Of a DNA stretch of 43,530 nt, positions 22,888 to 32,460 are shown piece by piece (the stretch's first letter is position 1; each line of letters opens with the position of its first letter). The notes below the pieces were generated by a model that saw nothing but the letters and a program-made list of their open reading frames with translations, was not told where the DNA came from and did no database searches. The position numbers and the translations under genes were made by a program. The DNA comes from an uncultured Acidobacteriota bacterium (lineage in GTDB: Bacteria; Acidobacteriota; Vicinamibacteria; Vicinamibacterales; UBA2999), in the NCBI GenBank assembly GCA_902826515.1, contig CADEFD010000029.1:1-43530 (forward strand). Reading direction: 5' to 3'.

Positions 22888-24078
22888 ATGGACGTCAGGC
22901 ATCCGTTTTCTCGTCGTCGGTTTTTCGGTGGTGTAGCCGCGGCCGTCGGCGCGCTGGGCGTCAAGCCCGCCAGCCTCTTCGGGCAGGTGCGCACCGAGCA
23001 GTTCACCGGCGGTGAAGCGGTCTACGACGCCTACGTGAAGATCGCCAGCAACGAAAACAACTGGGGTCCGCCCCCGGCGGTGATGGAGGCGATGCAGCAC
23101 GCCTTCAAGTACGCCAACCGCTACGGCAACCCCGACGGCAACATCATCCAGGCGATCGCCGAACACCACGGCGTGAAGCGCGAGAACGTCCTGCTCACCG
23201 CCGGCTCGGGTGAAGTGCTCGACGTCGTCGGCACCACCTACCTGCAGGGCGGCAAGTTCGTCCTCGGCGCCGACCCGTCCTACGGCTCGGTCTTCTCGCA
23301 CGCCACCAGCATCAAGTCGGATGCGATCAAGGTGCCGCTGCTCAAGGACTACCGCCAGGACATCACCGGCATGGTCGCCGCCGCGAACCGCAACGCGCGC
23401 GACATCGGCTTCTTCTACCTCTGCAACCCGAACAACCCGACCGGCGCGGTCGTGACGGCGAAGGAAGTGAAGCAGATCGTCGAGGGCATTCCGAAGGACA
23501 TGCCCATCCTCGTCGACGAGGCCTACCACCACTACGTGGACGACCCGGCCTACGGCACCTCGGTGCCCTACGTGCTCGAAGGCCGTCCCGTGATCGTGGC
23601 GCGCACCTTCTCGAAGATCGCCGCGCTGGCCGCCATGCGTGTCGGCTACGCCATCGCGCCGGCAGACGTCATCCAGCGCATGCGGCCCTACACGACCAAC
23701 GCCAGCGGCGTGAACGTGCTGGCGAAGTTCGCCGCCGCGGCCTCGCTCAAGGACACGGCCGGCCAGGCCGACATCCGCCGCAAGACCATCGCGCTGCGCA
23801 CCAGCACCTCGAAGGAACTCGAGGCGTGGGGATACCCGGTGATCCCGTCGCAGACGAACTTCTTCATGGTCAGCCTGCACGACAAGACGGTGCAGCCGAC
23901 GATTCAGGCGTTCCGCGAGAAGAACATCCTCGTCGGCCGTCCGTTCCCGCCGATGCTGAACCACCTGCGCGTGTCGATTGGCCGCGACGAGGACATGGCC
24001 AAGTTCCTCACCGCGTTCAAGGAAATCTTCCCGAAGCGCGCGCCGGTCAGCTCGACCGCGGCGCCCGCGCAGCGCTAG
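22888..24078 (+). CDS. Tat-exported PLP-dependent aminotransferase (HisC-like fold)
   Basis: The 396-residue product has a twin-arginine signal (SRRRFFGG, then a hydrophobic run to about residue 33) ahead of a complete fold-type I aminotransferase. It has ASNENNWGPPPAVMEAM, GNPDG, LTAGSGEVLDVV, CNPNNPTGAVV (residues 179-189), Asp210 in LVDEAYHHYVD, the PLP Lys243 in RTFSKIAALAAMRVGYA and a C-terminal LRVSIG Arg. It resembles histidinol-phosphate aminotransferase, but export makes a role in histidine synthesis unlikely. Folded export with PLP bound is a known use of Tat. TTGGAGG precedes the ATG, and a strong hairpin terminator follows the stop. Confidence 0.92.
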   Translation: MDVRHPFSRRRFFGGVAAAVGALGVKPASLFGQVRTEQFTGGEAVYDAYVKIASNENNWGPPPAVMEAMQHAFKYANRYGNPDGNIIQAIAEHHGVKRENVLLTAGSGEVLDVVGTTYLQGGKFVLGADPSYGSVFSHATSIKSDAIKVPLLKDYRQDITGMVAAANRNARDIGFFYLCNPNNPTGAVVTAKEVKQIVEGIPKDMPILVDEAYHHYVDDPAYGTSVPYVLEGRPVIVARTFSKIAALAAMRVGYAIAPADVIQRMRPYTTNASGVNVLAKFAAAASLKDTAGQADIRRKTIALRTSTSKELEAWGYPVIPSQTNFFMVSLHDKTVQPTIQAFREKNILVGRPFPPMLNHLRVSIGRDEDMAKFLTAFKEIFPKRAPVSSTAAPAQR

Positions 24079-24103
24079 TCGCGCGGCGCACCCGTTCTCT
24101 GGC

Positions 24104-24136
24104 GAAGGGCCGGCGGATTCCGCCGGCCCTTCGTTT
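24104..24136 (+). terminator. intrinsic-type terminator hairpin
   Basis: Thirteen-base perfect arms (24104-24116 and 24120-24132, GAAGGGCCGGCGG and its complement) around the loop ATT are followed by GTTT. It lies 26 bases after the aminotransferase stop and just before the convergent one-TM gene, so it may serve both strands. The T-tract is short. Confidence 0.75.
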
Positions 24137-24142
24137 GTACGG

Positions 24143-24547
24143 CTACGGCAGCAGCCAGCGGCCCGTGGTGGGCCGGTCGGTGTTGAAGGTGCCGAAGCGC
24201 GAGTGCCGGGTGGCCGTGGCGGTGACGTCGCGCACGGGTTCACCCGTGCTGCCAGCAGCGCGGCCGTCGCGGTCGACGAACGCGGTGAGCGCGATGACCT
24301 GCCGTTCCCCGGGCGCGAGCGCGGCCGGTGCCGCGGCGCGGTAGGTGCCGTTCACCACGAACTGCGCGTCGCTCCACGCGAAGTCGCCGGCGTTCACGAC
24401 CACGACGGCGCCGCCGTCCACCGAGACCTGCGCCACCATCGGCTTGGCGCGCATGTCGTCCACCGCGAGCCACGTGCCGTAGACCATCGCCGCCGACACG
24501 GCGAAGAGGACGATCGCGACGAGGGTCTTCTTGACGCCGAGGGTCAT
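24143..24547 (-). CDS. one-TM protein of unknown function, ABC operon
   Basis: The 134-residue product has one N-terminal membrane helix (KKTLVAIVLFAVSAAMVYGTWLAV, ~6-29) and a beta-rich extracytoplasmic domain (MVAQVSVDGGAVVVVNAGDFAWSDAQFVVNGTYRA, LAPGERQVIALTAFVD). No family is recognised. It begins four bases after the stop of the ABC permease gene and is the last gene of the hydrolase-ATPase-permease operon, so it may be an accessory subunit of that exporter. The frame is open further upstream, but only as a shadow of the permease. Confidence 0.75.
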   Translation of the reverse strand: MTLGVKKTLVAIVLFAVSAAMVYGTWLAVDDMRAKPMVAQVSVDGGAVVVVNAGDFAWSDAQFVVNGTYRAAAPAALAPGERQVIALTAFVDRDGRAAGSTGEPVRDVTATATRHSRFGTFNTDRPTTGRWLLP

Positions 24548-24551
24548 GCCG

Positions 24552-25726
24552 CTACCGTCCGAAGATGATGCGCTCGCGCGACATCGCGCGGGCGGTGAGC
24601 CACACGAGCAGCACCGCGCAGGCGAGCGCCGACACGCCGGCCAGGAGGAACAGCCAGGCGCCGGGCGGCTGGCCGCCGAGCACGTCGGAGGCGAGGGCAT
24701 ACTGCCCGAGCACCGGCACCGGTGCCAGCCACGGGCGGCGTGACAGCGGATAGAACGTGGCGAGCATGCCCGGCAACATCGGCAGCAGCATCAGCATGCC
24801 GAGGTAGCCCTGCGCTTCCTTGAAGCTGCGCGCGAAGGTGGACGCGAAGAGCACCATCGCCGCGAGGAAGAGCGCCAGCGGCAGGATGAGCAGCAACAGG
24901 CTGAACAGTTCGCCGTCGCTCACGCGGAAGCGGATGCCGAGGTCGTGCCACGGAATGCGCCGCAGCACGTTGACGGTGATGATGAGCGACAGGACGACCG
25001 AGGCGCAGCCGAGCGCCGAGGCGGCCAGCCACTTCCCCGCCGCCAGCACCCAGCGCGGCACGGGATTGAGCAGCAGCGGCTCGAGGGAGCCGCGTTCGCG
25101 TTCGCCGGCCGTCGAGTCGATGGCGATCTGCATGCTGCCGACGAGCCCGGCGATGACGAGCAGCAGCGGCAGGAACGACAGCAGCGTCGCGAGACGCGCC
25201 TGGCTGCTCGACACCTCCACGTCTTCGAGGCGGATGGGCTGCGCGATCCCCGGGGCCACGCCGCGGGCGATGAGGCGCAGGCTGGCGAGCTGCCCCGCGT
25301 AGCCGCCGACGAGGGCCCGCACGCGCGCGATCTTCGGGCGCGCCCGCTCGCGCGTGCTTTCGGTGACGAGCTTCAGGTCGGCCGTCTGCGCGCGGCCCAT
25401 GCGCACCATGAAGTCGTCTTCGATGATGAGCACCAGGTCTTCCTGGCGGTCGAGCACGGCCTGTTCCGGATCGGCCGGGCCAGGCACGATCTTCACGCCC
25501 GTCTGCTGACCGAGCCACTGCACGAAGTCCGGCGCGTGTTCGGCGCCCACGACGGGCAGCGTGAGGTCCTCGGCGCCGCGGGCGCTGCCGGCCGTGCTCG
25601 TGAGCATCACGCCGAGCAGCAGCGGCGTCAGGAGCGCCGAGAACACCAGCGTCACGAGCGAGCGGCGATCGCGGATGCCGTCCACGAGTTCCTTGCGAGC
25701 CACCGCGAGAAGCGCCCCCGTCCACC

Positions 25727-25730
<4 letters not shown>
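24552..25730 (-). CDS. ABC-2 type exporter permease (NatB-like)
   Basis: The 392-residue protein has one N-terminal helix after a cytoplasmic start (VARKELVDGIRDRRSLVTLVFSALLTPLLLGVML in parts). A large extracytoplasmic loop (~40-165) follows, then five C-terminal helices from about residue 175 to 385. That is the topology of NatB/YhaP permeases. Motifs such as KELVDGIRDRR and STAGERERGSLEPLLLNPVPRW are typical of this group. The ATG overlaps the ATPase stop as ATGA. With the ATPase it forms an exporter for sodium ions or another small substrate; the substrate cannot be told from sequence. Confidence 0.92.
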
Positions 25731-26463
<733 letters not shown>

Positions 26464-26467
<4 letters not shown>

Positions 26468-27972
26468 GGCGCCTTCGACGCGGGAGGCGCCGCGGCCGCG
26501 GGTTTCGTGGCCGGCGGGGCGGCGGGTCCCGTGGGCGTCAGGAAGAAGGGGGGACGCGTGAGCGCACCCGTGCAGGCCGGATCGAGCCCGGCCACGCTGG
26601 CCGCGCGCAGGAACCCTTCGACGATCGCCGGCACGCAGCCGCGCGTGAGCGTGATGTGGCCGGCGCCGGGCACGACGATGTGCTTTGCGTTCGTCAGGTG
26701 CGGCGCCACATGCTCACCCCACGTGGGCGGCGTGACCGGATCGTCCGCGCCCGAAAGGATGAGCACCGGTCTGGCGGACACGATCGGCGCGTAGAAGCTC
26801 TCGGGCACGTCGCCGCGCGGCCAGAAGCTGCAGGCCGAATACTGGGCGTCGAACATCGCCGCGCCGAGAAACCCGCCGGCATCGGCGGCCACACGGTCGG
26901 CCGGCGTGATGCGCGGGATGTCTTCGGCGCACACGACCGAAAGGTGCATGCCGATGGCCATGTCGCGTTTGTCGCCTTCCGGCGCGGAGGCAAAGGCCAG
27001 CGCGAGCAGCCCCTGGTAGTTCCCCGCGGAGGCATCCGTGAGCACGCGCGGCAGGAGCGACGCCACTTCCGGCACGTAGAGCGCGCGGAAGACCACGAGC
27101 GCGACATCGCGCCGCGAGAGCGGCAGTTCGATCGGCAGGCCGGTGCGCGGATGGACACCCGTCACGACCGGACGCTCGGCCTCGAGCCGCGCGAAGAGGG
27201 CGCGGATGTCGGCGCCGAGGGTCGGAAAGGTGGCCGCGCAGGCCGTGTCGGCGGCGCAGTCGGCGATGAGGCGGTCGAGCGCGCGCTGGGCGTCACGCGC
27301 GGTCGTGAGCGGCAGGCGCATGTCCTGCGGCGCCACGCCGTCGAGCACGACGCTGCGCACGTGAGCCTCGTGCTGGCGCAGGTAGAGGAGCGCCGCGCGG
27401 GTGCCGTAGGAGCCGCCCCACAGGTTGATCGGGCCGTAGCCGAGGAAGCGGCGGACGTCGTCGAGGTCGTCCATCGCAATCGACGTCGTGTAGAGGCGCG
27501 GATCGGCGTCGAGTCCGGCGAGACAGGCGCGCAGCCGGGTGAGGGCCCGGTCGTCGTCGGTCGTGACCTCGTCCAGTTCCTCGAGGCTCGGGTCACAGCC
27601 GAGCCGGTTCGACTCTCCGGTGCCGCGCTGGTCCACGAACACCAGGTCGCGGTCGGTGCGGAAGCGGCGGAACATGCCCAGCCGCGAGCCGGCGAGGGTG
27701 GCGGCGCCGGCGCCGGGCCCGCCTTCGAGGATGAACAGAGGGTCGGGCGCGGCATCACGGCGCAGGGCCGGGGCGACCACGATCTTGAGCGCGATGGTGC
27801 GGCCCTGGCCGGTGGCGCGGTTTTCGGGCACGGTGAGCGTGCCGCAGTACGCCCCGGTCGGGCCTTCCTCGATTGCGCACTCGTGCAGCCGGTCGATGGC
27901 CGACGTGGCGGGCTGCGGTGCGCACGACGCGGCGGCAAGAGCCAGCAGCCCGGCCCAGAGTCGCGAGGACAT
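26464..27972 (-). CDS. alpha/beta-hydrolase lipoprotein, TAP/prolyl-aminopeptidase type
   Basis: The 502-residue product has a lipoprotein signal (LALAAASC, Cys17) and an S33-like hydrolase with a full triad: Ser in LWGGSYGTRAALLYL, Asp in LSGADDPVTPP and His in VVPGAGHITLTRGC. The oxyanion region FILEGGPGAGAAT and VFVDQRGTGESN fits tripeptidyl-aminopeptidase-like proteins that trim N-terminal residues from peptides outside the cell. A Pro/Ala-rich tail ends the protein. The start at 27972 lies seven bases after TGTAAT; an ATG at 27981 is possible. As first gene of the ABC operon it may process or detoxify the exported substrate. Confidence 0.88.
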
Positions 27973-27979
27973 CTCGACC

Positions 27980-27985
27980 ATTACA
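27980..27985 (-). promoter_or_regulatory. -10-like hexamer next to the start codon
   Basis: TGTAAT on the minus strand ends seven bases before the ATG at 27972 that opens the hydrolase-ABC operon. Confidence 0.35.
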
Positions 27986-28015
27986 TCACGCCGGCCAGTG
28001 GCGCGCGCCCCCTGC

Positions 28016-28043
28016 TTGACCGGCGGCGCCGATCCGATAAATA
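28016..28043 (+). promoter_or_regulatory. putative sigma-70 type promoter of the transglycosylase gene
   Basis: TTGACC (28016-28021) is followed after 16 bases by TAAATA (28038-28043) in the AT-rich run GATAAATAT. This is the best two-box promoter in the window. Transcription would start near 28050, about ten bases before the GTG. Confidence 0.5.
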
Positions 28044-28060
28044 TCGCAGAGCAGCTCGTG

Positions 28061-29494
28061 GTGTCTCTCCTTCCACGTCGCCCCCTGGCACTCGTTGCCG
28101 CCCTCGTCGCGCTGCTCGGCCACACGGCCGGCGCCGAGCCGCTTAGTCGCGCCGACGCCCGGCTGAAGGACGACCTCACGGTCGTGCAGGCGTTCCGGCC
28201 GGCCTACCGCTTCTGGCAGCACATCTTCACGATTCCCGACGGCCGCATCGCATTCGGCAGCGAGCAGGACGGCCGGCTGCTGGCGACCTTCCCGACGAAG
28301 GGCGACTGGGGCCGTGACGCCTTGTACGTAGACAAGACACTCGCCGCCACGCTGAACGGCGTGGTCTGGCCGGCGAAACTCGACGACCGCCGCGATCTCG
28401 TGGTGCGGCAGCTCACCCCGGCCACCGGCCCGCTGCTGCACAACCCGACGCGCGGCCTGTTCCTGCTGCCGAACATCCCGAAATACGCGCCATTCCTCGA
28501 TGAATGGAGCCGCATCTACGAACGCTTCGGCGTGCCGGCCGAGATCGGGCTCTCGCAGGCGATCCTCGAATCGGGCCTGAACGGCGTGGCGAAGTCGCGG
28601 GCGAGCGCCCTCGGGCTCTGCCAGTGGCTGCGCCGCAACTGGCAGACGCTCGACCGCCTGTCGCCGGCCGTCATCGAAGCCTTCAACCAGACCACGCAGG
28701 CGCCCTACTGCGCCGCCTACCTGTCGATCCTCGGCACGATGTACGGCAGCTTCATCCCGGCGCTCTCGGAACACCACTCCGGCGGCGTCAACGTCGGGCG
28801 CGCGCTCATCAACGGCGAGCGCCTCGGCGGCGCCACCGTGTCCGAGCAGTACTTCCGCGGCTCGCAGTTCGCGCGCGACCTGCGCCAGGTCGATCTGCTC
28901 GGCTACCGCGATCTCTACCGCACCTACGGCATCCGCTCGTTCCGCTACGCCGAGATGGTCTTCGGCAACACGCTCACCGTGCGGCAGCTGCGCGCCACGG
29001 TGCCGCAGGAGAAGATCTTCGCGATGCGCACGAGCCGGGCGGTGCCGGCCGGCGAGATTACGAAACGGACCAGTCTCACGGTGAGCGAAGTGCAACGCTT
29101 CAACCCCGCGCTCAAGCGCGCGGTGCCGGCCGGCGCCACGATCTACCTGCCGCAGCGGGTGCCCGAGCTCGGCGCCGACGTCACGTTCTGGCAGCGCGAT
29201 CCATCGCCGGCGTTCACCGCCGCCCTCGACGACTTCCTCCAGCTCGAACCGGGCGTGCAGCGCTGGCACGACGCGTCGTTCGAGCCGGTGCTGCAGGGCT
29301 ACCGCAAACGCTTCGCGGCGACGGACACCGAAGAAGGTGATGTCATGGCCAGCGTGCTCGCCTACGTCATCGGCGACCTGCGCACCAGCCGGCGCGCGGC
29401 CATCCTGGATGAGTTCCGCACCAGCGGTGAGATCCTGCAGCTCTTCAGGCAGGGCGCGGCCGAGCTGGGCCACATCCTCACCGGCAGTCAGTAA
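28061..29494 (+). CDS. lytic transglycosylase with LysM-like segment
   Basis: This murein hydrolase cleaves glycan strands to 1,6-anhydromuropeptides in the periplasm. The 477-residue product has an N-terminal signal (LLPRRPLALVAALVALLGHTAGAEP) and an SLT domain with catalytic Glu170 (IGLSQAILESGLNGVAKSRASALGLCQWL). A LysM-like stretch follows (VPAGEITKRTSLTVSEVQRFNPALKRAVPAGATIYLP, read in parts) at about 325-365. The frame is open far upstream without a signal-like N-terminus. GTG at 28061 (or 28058) directly precedes the signal peptide and follows the TTGACC/TAAATA promoter. It converges on the amidase gene with a nine-base gap. Confidence 0.88.
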   Translation: MSLLPRRPLALVAALVALLGHTAGAEPLSRADARLKDDLTVVQAFRPAYRFWQHIFTIPDGRIAFGSEQDGRLLATFPTKGDWGRDALYVDKTLAATLNGVVWPAKLDDRRDLVVRQLTPATGPLLHNPTRGLFLLPNIPKYAPFLDEWSRIYERFGVPAEIGLSQAILESGLNGVAKSRASALGLCQWLRRNWQTLDRLSPAVIEAFNQTTQAPYCAAYLSILGTMYGSFIPALSEHHSGGVNVGRALINGERLGGATVSEQYFRGSQFARDLRQVDLLGYRDLYRTYGIRSFRYAEMVFGNTLTVRQLRATVPQEKIFAMRTSRAVPAGEITKRTSLTVSEVQRFNPALKRAVPAGATIYLPQRVPELGADVTFWQRDPSPAFTAALDDFLQLEPGVQRWHDASFEPVLQGYRKRFAATDTEEGDVMASVLAYVIGDLRTSRRAAILDEFRTSGEILQLFRQGAAELGHILTGSQ

Positions 29495-29502
29495 CGCCGG
29501 CC

Positions 29503-31029
29503 TCAGTCGCCGTTGGTCCGCGAGAGCGGGGGCACGGGAGTATCGGGCGTGAGCGGCGGACGTTTCGTGCGCCACTCCGACGCCTGCTCGAACGCCCGCG
29601 CCAGCGCCAGCACGCGCCCTTCGGCAAAACGCGGCCCGGCGATCATGAGGCCCACCGGCAGCCCGGCGGCTGTGAATCCGCACGGTACGGAGATCGCCGG
29701 GATGCCGTAGATGTTGAACTGGCCCGTGTTCTCGAGCTCGGGATTGCGCGGCACGTCGGTTTCCTCGCGCTGCAGCGCCGCCTCCACCGTGCGCGGCGTG
29801 TGCCGGCGCGTGGGCAGCACCACCACATCCACATCGCGGAAGGCGTCGTCGATGGTGCGCCGCATGAGGTCGAGCGCCCAGCGTCCGCGCACGTACTCGG
29901 CCGCCTTCGCGCTGGCGCCGTTCTGCAGATTGCGCCGGGTCGGGATCTGGTAACGGCCCGACATCTTCCCGTAGAGCGTCTCGTGGTAGGCGAACATCTC
30001 GCCGTTCAGGTTGATGTCGCTCGTGGACGGCAGCACCACGTCGCGCACGCTCGCGGTGAGCGACGTCACGGTCCTGAGCGCCGCCGCGAAGGCCGTGGCG
30101 ACATCGTCGTCGAGGTGATCGAAGAACGGCACGCGCGCCACGCCGACGCGCAGGCCCTTCACGGGCGCGGTGAGCGCCGCCACGTAGTTCTCGGCCGGAT
30201 GCTCCACGCTCGCGATGTCGAGCCGGTCGTAGCCGGCGAGCGCCTGCAGCATGAGCGCCGCATCGGCCACCGTGCGCGTGAGCGGCCCGCAGTGGTCGAG
30301 CGAGACCACGAGCGGGATGATGCCGCGGATCGAGACCAGCCCGTAGGTGGGCTTCAGGCCGACGACGCCGCAGTAGGACGCCGGCGTGCGGATCGAACCG
30401 CCCGTGTCGGTGCCGAGCGCGCCGTAGCAGAGCGCCGCCGCGACGGCCGCCGCCGAGCCGCCGGATGACCCGCCCGGGTTGCGATCGAGCGCCCAGGGAT
30501 TGCGGACCGGGCCGTAGTAACTGGTGGCGGAAGTGCCGCCGTTTGCGAACTCGTGGAGGTTGAGTTTGCCGAGCACGACGGCGCCCGCCGCGCTGAGCCG
30601 CCGCACGACCTCCGCATCCTCGTCGGGCACGCGATCGTCGTAGACGCTGCTGGCCGCGGTCGTGCGCACGCCGGCGGTGTCGATGTTGTCCTTGAGCGCG
30701 ATCGGCACGCCGTGGAGCGGCCCGCGGGCGGCACTCGCCGGCATCGCGTCGAGCGCCTTCGCGCGCGCCAGCGCCGCCTCGCCCGTCACCGTGATGAAGG
30801 CGTTCAGCTTGGGGTCGTAGGTGCGGATCCGATCGAGGCACGCGGTCACGAGGTCGGTGGACGACACCTGACGCGTGCGCACGAGGTCTGCCGCTTCGGT
30901 GAGCGACAGCCAGGCCAGATCGCCGGGCGTGGCAGGCCGTTGCGCGTCAAGGCGCACGCCGGCACGGCTCGCGACCGCGGCTCCGGCCACGAGGGTGGCG
31001 GCGAAATCCCTGCGGGACAGGCTGGACAT
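29503..31029 (-). CDS. Tat-exported amidase-signature enzyme
   Basis: The 508-residue product starts with a twin-arginine signal (LSRRDFAATLVAGAAVAS) and carries the full amidase signature. The catalytic Lys is in PIALKDNIDTAG, the cis-Ser region in RNPGGSSGGSAAAVAA, and the nucleophilic Ser in GTDTGGSIRTPASYCGVVGLKPTYG. Such enzymes hydrolyse amides; GatA itself is cytoplasmic, so the Tat signal points to a catabolic or detoxifying amidase outside the membrane. I used the ATG at 31029 because TAAGGT ends seven bases upstream; a GTG at 31038 is the alternative. It is divergent from the MBL operon by only 47 bases. Confidence 0.92.
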   Translation of the reverse strand: MSSLSRRDFAATLVAGAAVASRAGVRLDAQRPATPGDLAWLSLTEAADLVRTRQVSSTDLVTACLDRIRTYDPKLNAFITVTGEAALARAKALDAMPASAARGPLHGVPIALKDNIDTAGVRTTAASSVYDDRVPDEDAEVVRRLSAAGAVVLGKLNLHEFANGGTSATSYYGPVRNPWALDRNPGGSSGGSAAAVAAALCYGALGTDTGGSIRTPASYCGVVGLKPTYGLVSIRGIIPLVVSLDHCGPLTRTVADAALMLQALAGYDRLDIASVEHPAENYVAALTAPVKGLRVGVARVPFFDHLDDDVATAFAAALRTVTSLTASVRDVVLPSTSDINLNGEMFAYHETLYGKMSGRYQIPTRRNLQNGASAKAAEYVRGRWALDLMRRTIDDAFRDVDVVVLPTRRHTPRTVEAALQREETDVPRNPELENTGQFNIYGIPAISVPCGFTAAGLPVGLMIAGPRFAEGRVLALARAFEQASEWRTKRPPLTPDTPVPPLSRTNGD

Positions 31030-31036
31030 GGGCGAC

Positions 31037-31042
31037 ACCTTA
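31037..31042 (-). promoter_or_regulatory. -10-like hexamer for the amidase gene
   Basis: TAAGGT on the minus strand ends seven bases before the ATG at 31029. No Shine-Dalgarno is visible. It lies within 47 bases of a divergent promoter. Confidence 0.35.
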
Positions 31043-31062
31043 CCGCAGTTCGCCGCAGGCGG

Positions 31063-31068
31063 TAGAAT
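31063..31068 (+). promoter_or_regulatory. -10-like hexamer for the MBL-iorAB-carbamoyltransferase operon
   Basis: TAGAAT ends eight bases before the ATG at 31077. It is the only promoter-like signal I can see for the six-gene operon to 36987. Confidence 0.45.
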
Positions 31069-31076
31069 CGCCGGTC

Positions 31077-31994
31077 ATGAAACGTACCCTGGTGCTTGCC
31101 GCAATCGCCCTCACCGGCGGTCTGACCATCACGCTCGCCGCCATGCAGGCGCCCGCCGCGCCGGCCCAGGCCGCGCTCGACGTGACGAAGATCGAGAAGG
31201 TCAAGGACAACCTCTACATCATCACCGGCTCGAGCCCGACGCCGCGCGAGACGTTCAGCGGCGGCAACACGGGCGTCTTCATCACCGACCGCGGCGTGGT
31301 CGTGGTGGACACGAAGCTGGCCAACTGGGGCCCGGCGATCCTCGAGCGCATCAAGTCGGTCACGAGCAAGCCGGTCGTGACCATCATCAACACGCATTCG
31401 CACGGGGATCACACCGGCAGCAACGAGTTCTTCGGCGCGTCGGTGGAAACGGTCGTGCACGAGAACACGAAGGCCAACATGGCGCGCATGGATGCCTTCA
31501 AGGGCGACAAGGCGCAGTTCCTGCCGAAGCGCACCTACACCGACAAGCTCACGCTCGGCGCCGGCAAGGATCAGATCGACCTTTACCACTTCGGCGCCGG
31601 CCACACGAACGGCGACACGTTCGTCGTCTACACGGCGCTGCGTACGATGCAGGCCGGCGACATGTTCCCGTGGAAGGACGCGCCGTTCATCGATCGCAGC
31701 AACGGCGGCAGCGGCAAGGCCTGGCCCGAGACGCTGAAGAAGATGCTCGACGGCGTGAAGAACGTCGACACGGTCATCGGCGGCCACCAGCCGGTGGCCG
31801 GCATGAAGGACGTGGCCGTGTTCCAGCAGTTCCTCGCCGATCTCCACGCGCAGACCGCCGCCGCGCACAAGGCCGGCAAGACCGTGGAGCAGGCGGCCGC
31901 GGACAAGGCGTGGATGAACAAGTACGCCGGCTACAACTCGACGCGCCTGACGGCCGCCGTGCAGGCGATCTACGACGAGCTGAACGGCAAGTAG
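31077..31994 (+). CDS. MBL-fold metallo-hydrolase, exported
   Basis: The 305-residue protein has a Sec signal peptide (to about residue 32) and a metallo-beta-lactamase fold: [18 protein letters not shown], the metal motif HSHGDHTG (His-x-His-x-Asp-His), [13 protein letters not shown] with the bridging His and Asp, and a final His in [10 protein letters not shown] two-metal hydrolase is therefore expected. The substrate is unknown, and similar proteins include quinoprotein-relay-like and lactonase-type members. It is the first gene of a tight operon, with iorA starting one base after its stop. Confidence 0.9.
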   Translation: MKRTLVLAAIALTGGLTITLAAMQAPAAPAQAALDVTKIEKVKDNLYIITGSSPTPRETFSGGNTGVFITDRGVVVVDTKLANWGPAILERIKSVTSKPVVTIINTHSHGDHTGSNEFFGASVETVVHENTKANMARMDAFKGDKAQFLPKRTYTDKLTLGAGKDQIDLYHFGAGHTNGDTFVVYTALRTMQAGDMFPWKDAPFIDRSNGGSGKAWPETLKKMLDGVKNVDTVIGGHQPVAGMKDVAVFQQFLADLHAQTAAAHKAGKTVEQAAADKAWMNKYAGYNSTRLTAAVQAIYDELNGK

Positions 31995-31995
31995 C

Positions 31996-32460
31996 ATGGC
32001 CATCGCGACCACCGTCAACGGCACGGCGCAGTCGCTCGACGTCGAGCCCGACATGCCGCTGCTCTGGGCCCTGCGCGAGCAGCTCGGGCTGACCGGCACG
32101 AAGTTCGGCTGCGGCATCGCCGCCTGCGGCGCCTGCACGGTGCACCTCGACGGCCGGGCCGTGCGCTCCTGCGTGCTGCCGGTGTCGGCGGCCGAGGGCA
32201 GGAACGTCACGACCATCGAAGGGCTGGCGACGGGCGGCGCGCTGCACGTCGTGCAGCAGGCGTGGGTGGCGCACCAGGTGCCGCAGTGCGGCTACTGCCA
32301 GTCGGGTCTCATCATGGCGGTGGCCGGCCTGCTGGCGCAGACGCCGGCACCGACGGACGACGAGATCGACGAGCGCATCACGAACATCTGCCGCTGCGGC
32401 ACGTTCACCCGCGTGCGGGCCGCGATTCACGACGCGGTGAAGGCGGGAGCGACGTCGTGA
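31996..32460 (+). CDS. iorA: [2Fe-2S] subunit of xanthine-oxidase-family molybdoenzyme
   Basis: The 154-residue electron-transfer subunit has a plant-ferredoxin-like cluster motif [21 protein letters not shown] and the second cluster Cys set in [11 protein letters not shown] and NICRCGTF. This is the IorA/CoxS architecture that passes electrons from the molybdenum centre to an acceptor. It begins one base after the MBL stop and overlaps the large subunit by four bases (GTGA). The closest annotation class is isoquinoline 1-oxidoreductase alpha subunit; the real substrate is likely another N-heterocycle or aldehyde. Confidence 0.92.
   Translation: MAIATTVNGTAQSLDVEPDMPLLWALREQLGLTGTKFGCGIAACGACTVHLDGRAVRSCVLPVSAAEGRNVTTIEGLATGGALHVVQQAWVAHQVPQCGYCQSGLIMAVAGLLAQTPAPTDDEIDERITNICRCGTFTRVRAAIHDAVKAGATS

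Noticed and set aside
27986..30841. 951-codon open frame on the minus strand across the transglycosylase and amidase genes
   Set aside because: It is a composition-driven shadow. The right half is an out-of-frame reading of the amidase gene and the left half is antisense to the transglycosylase gene.
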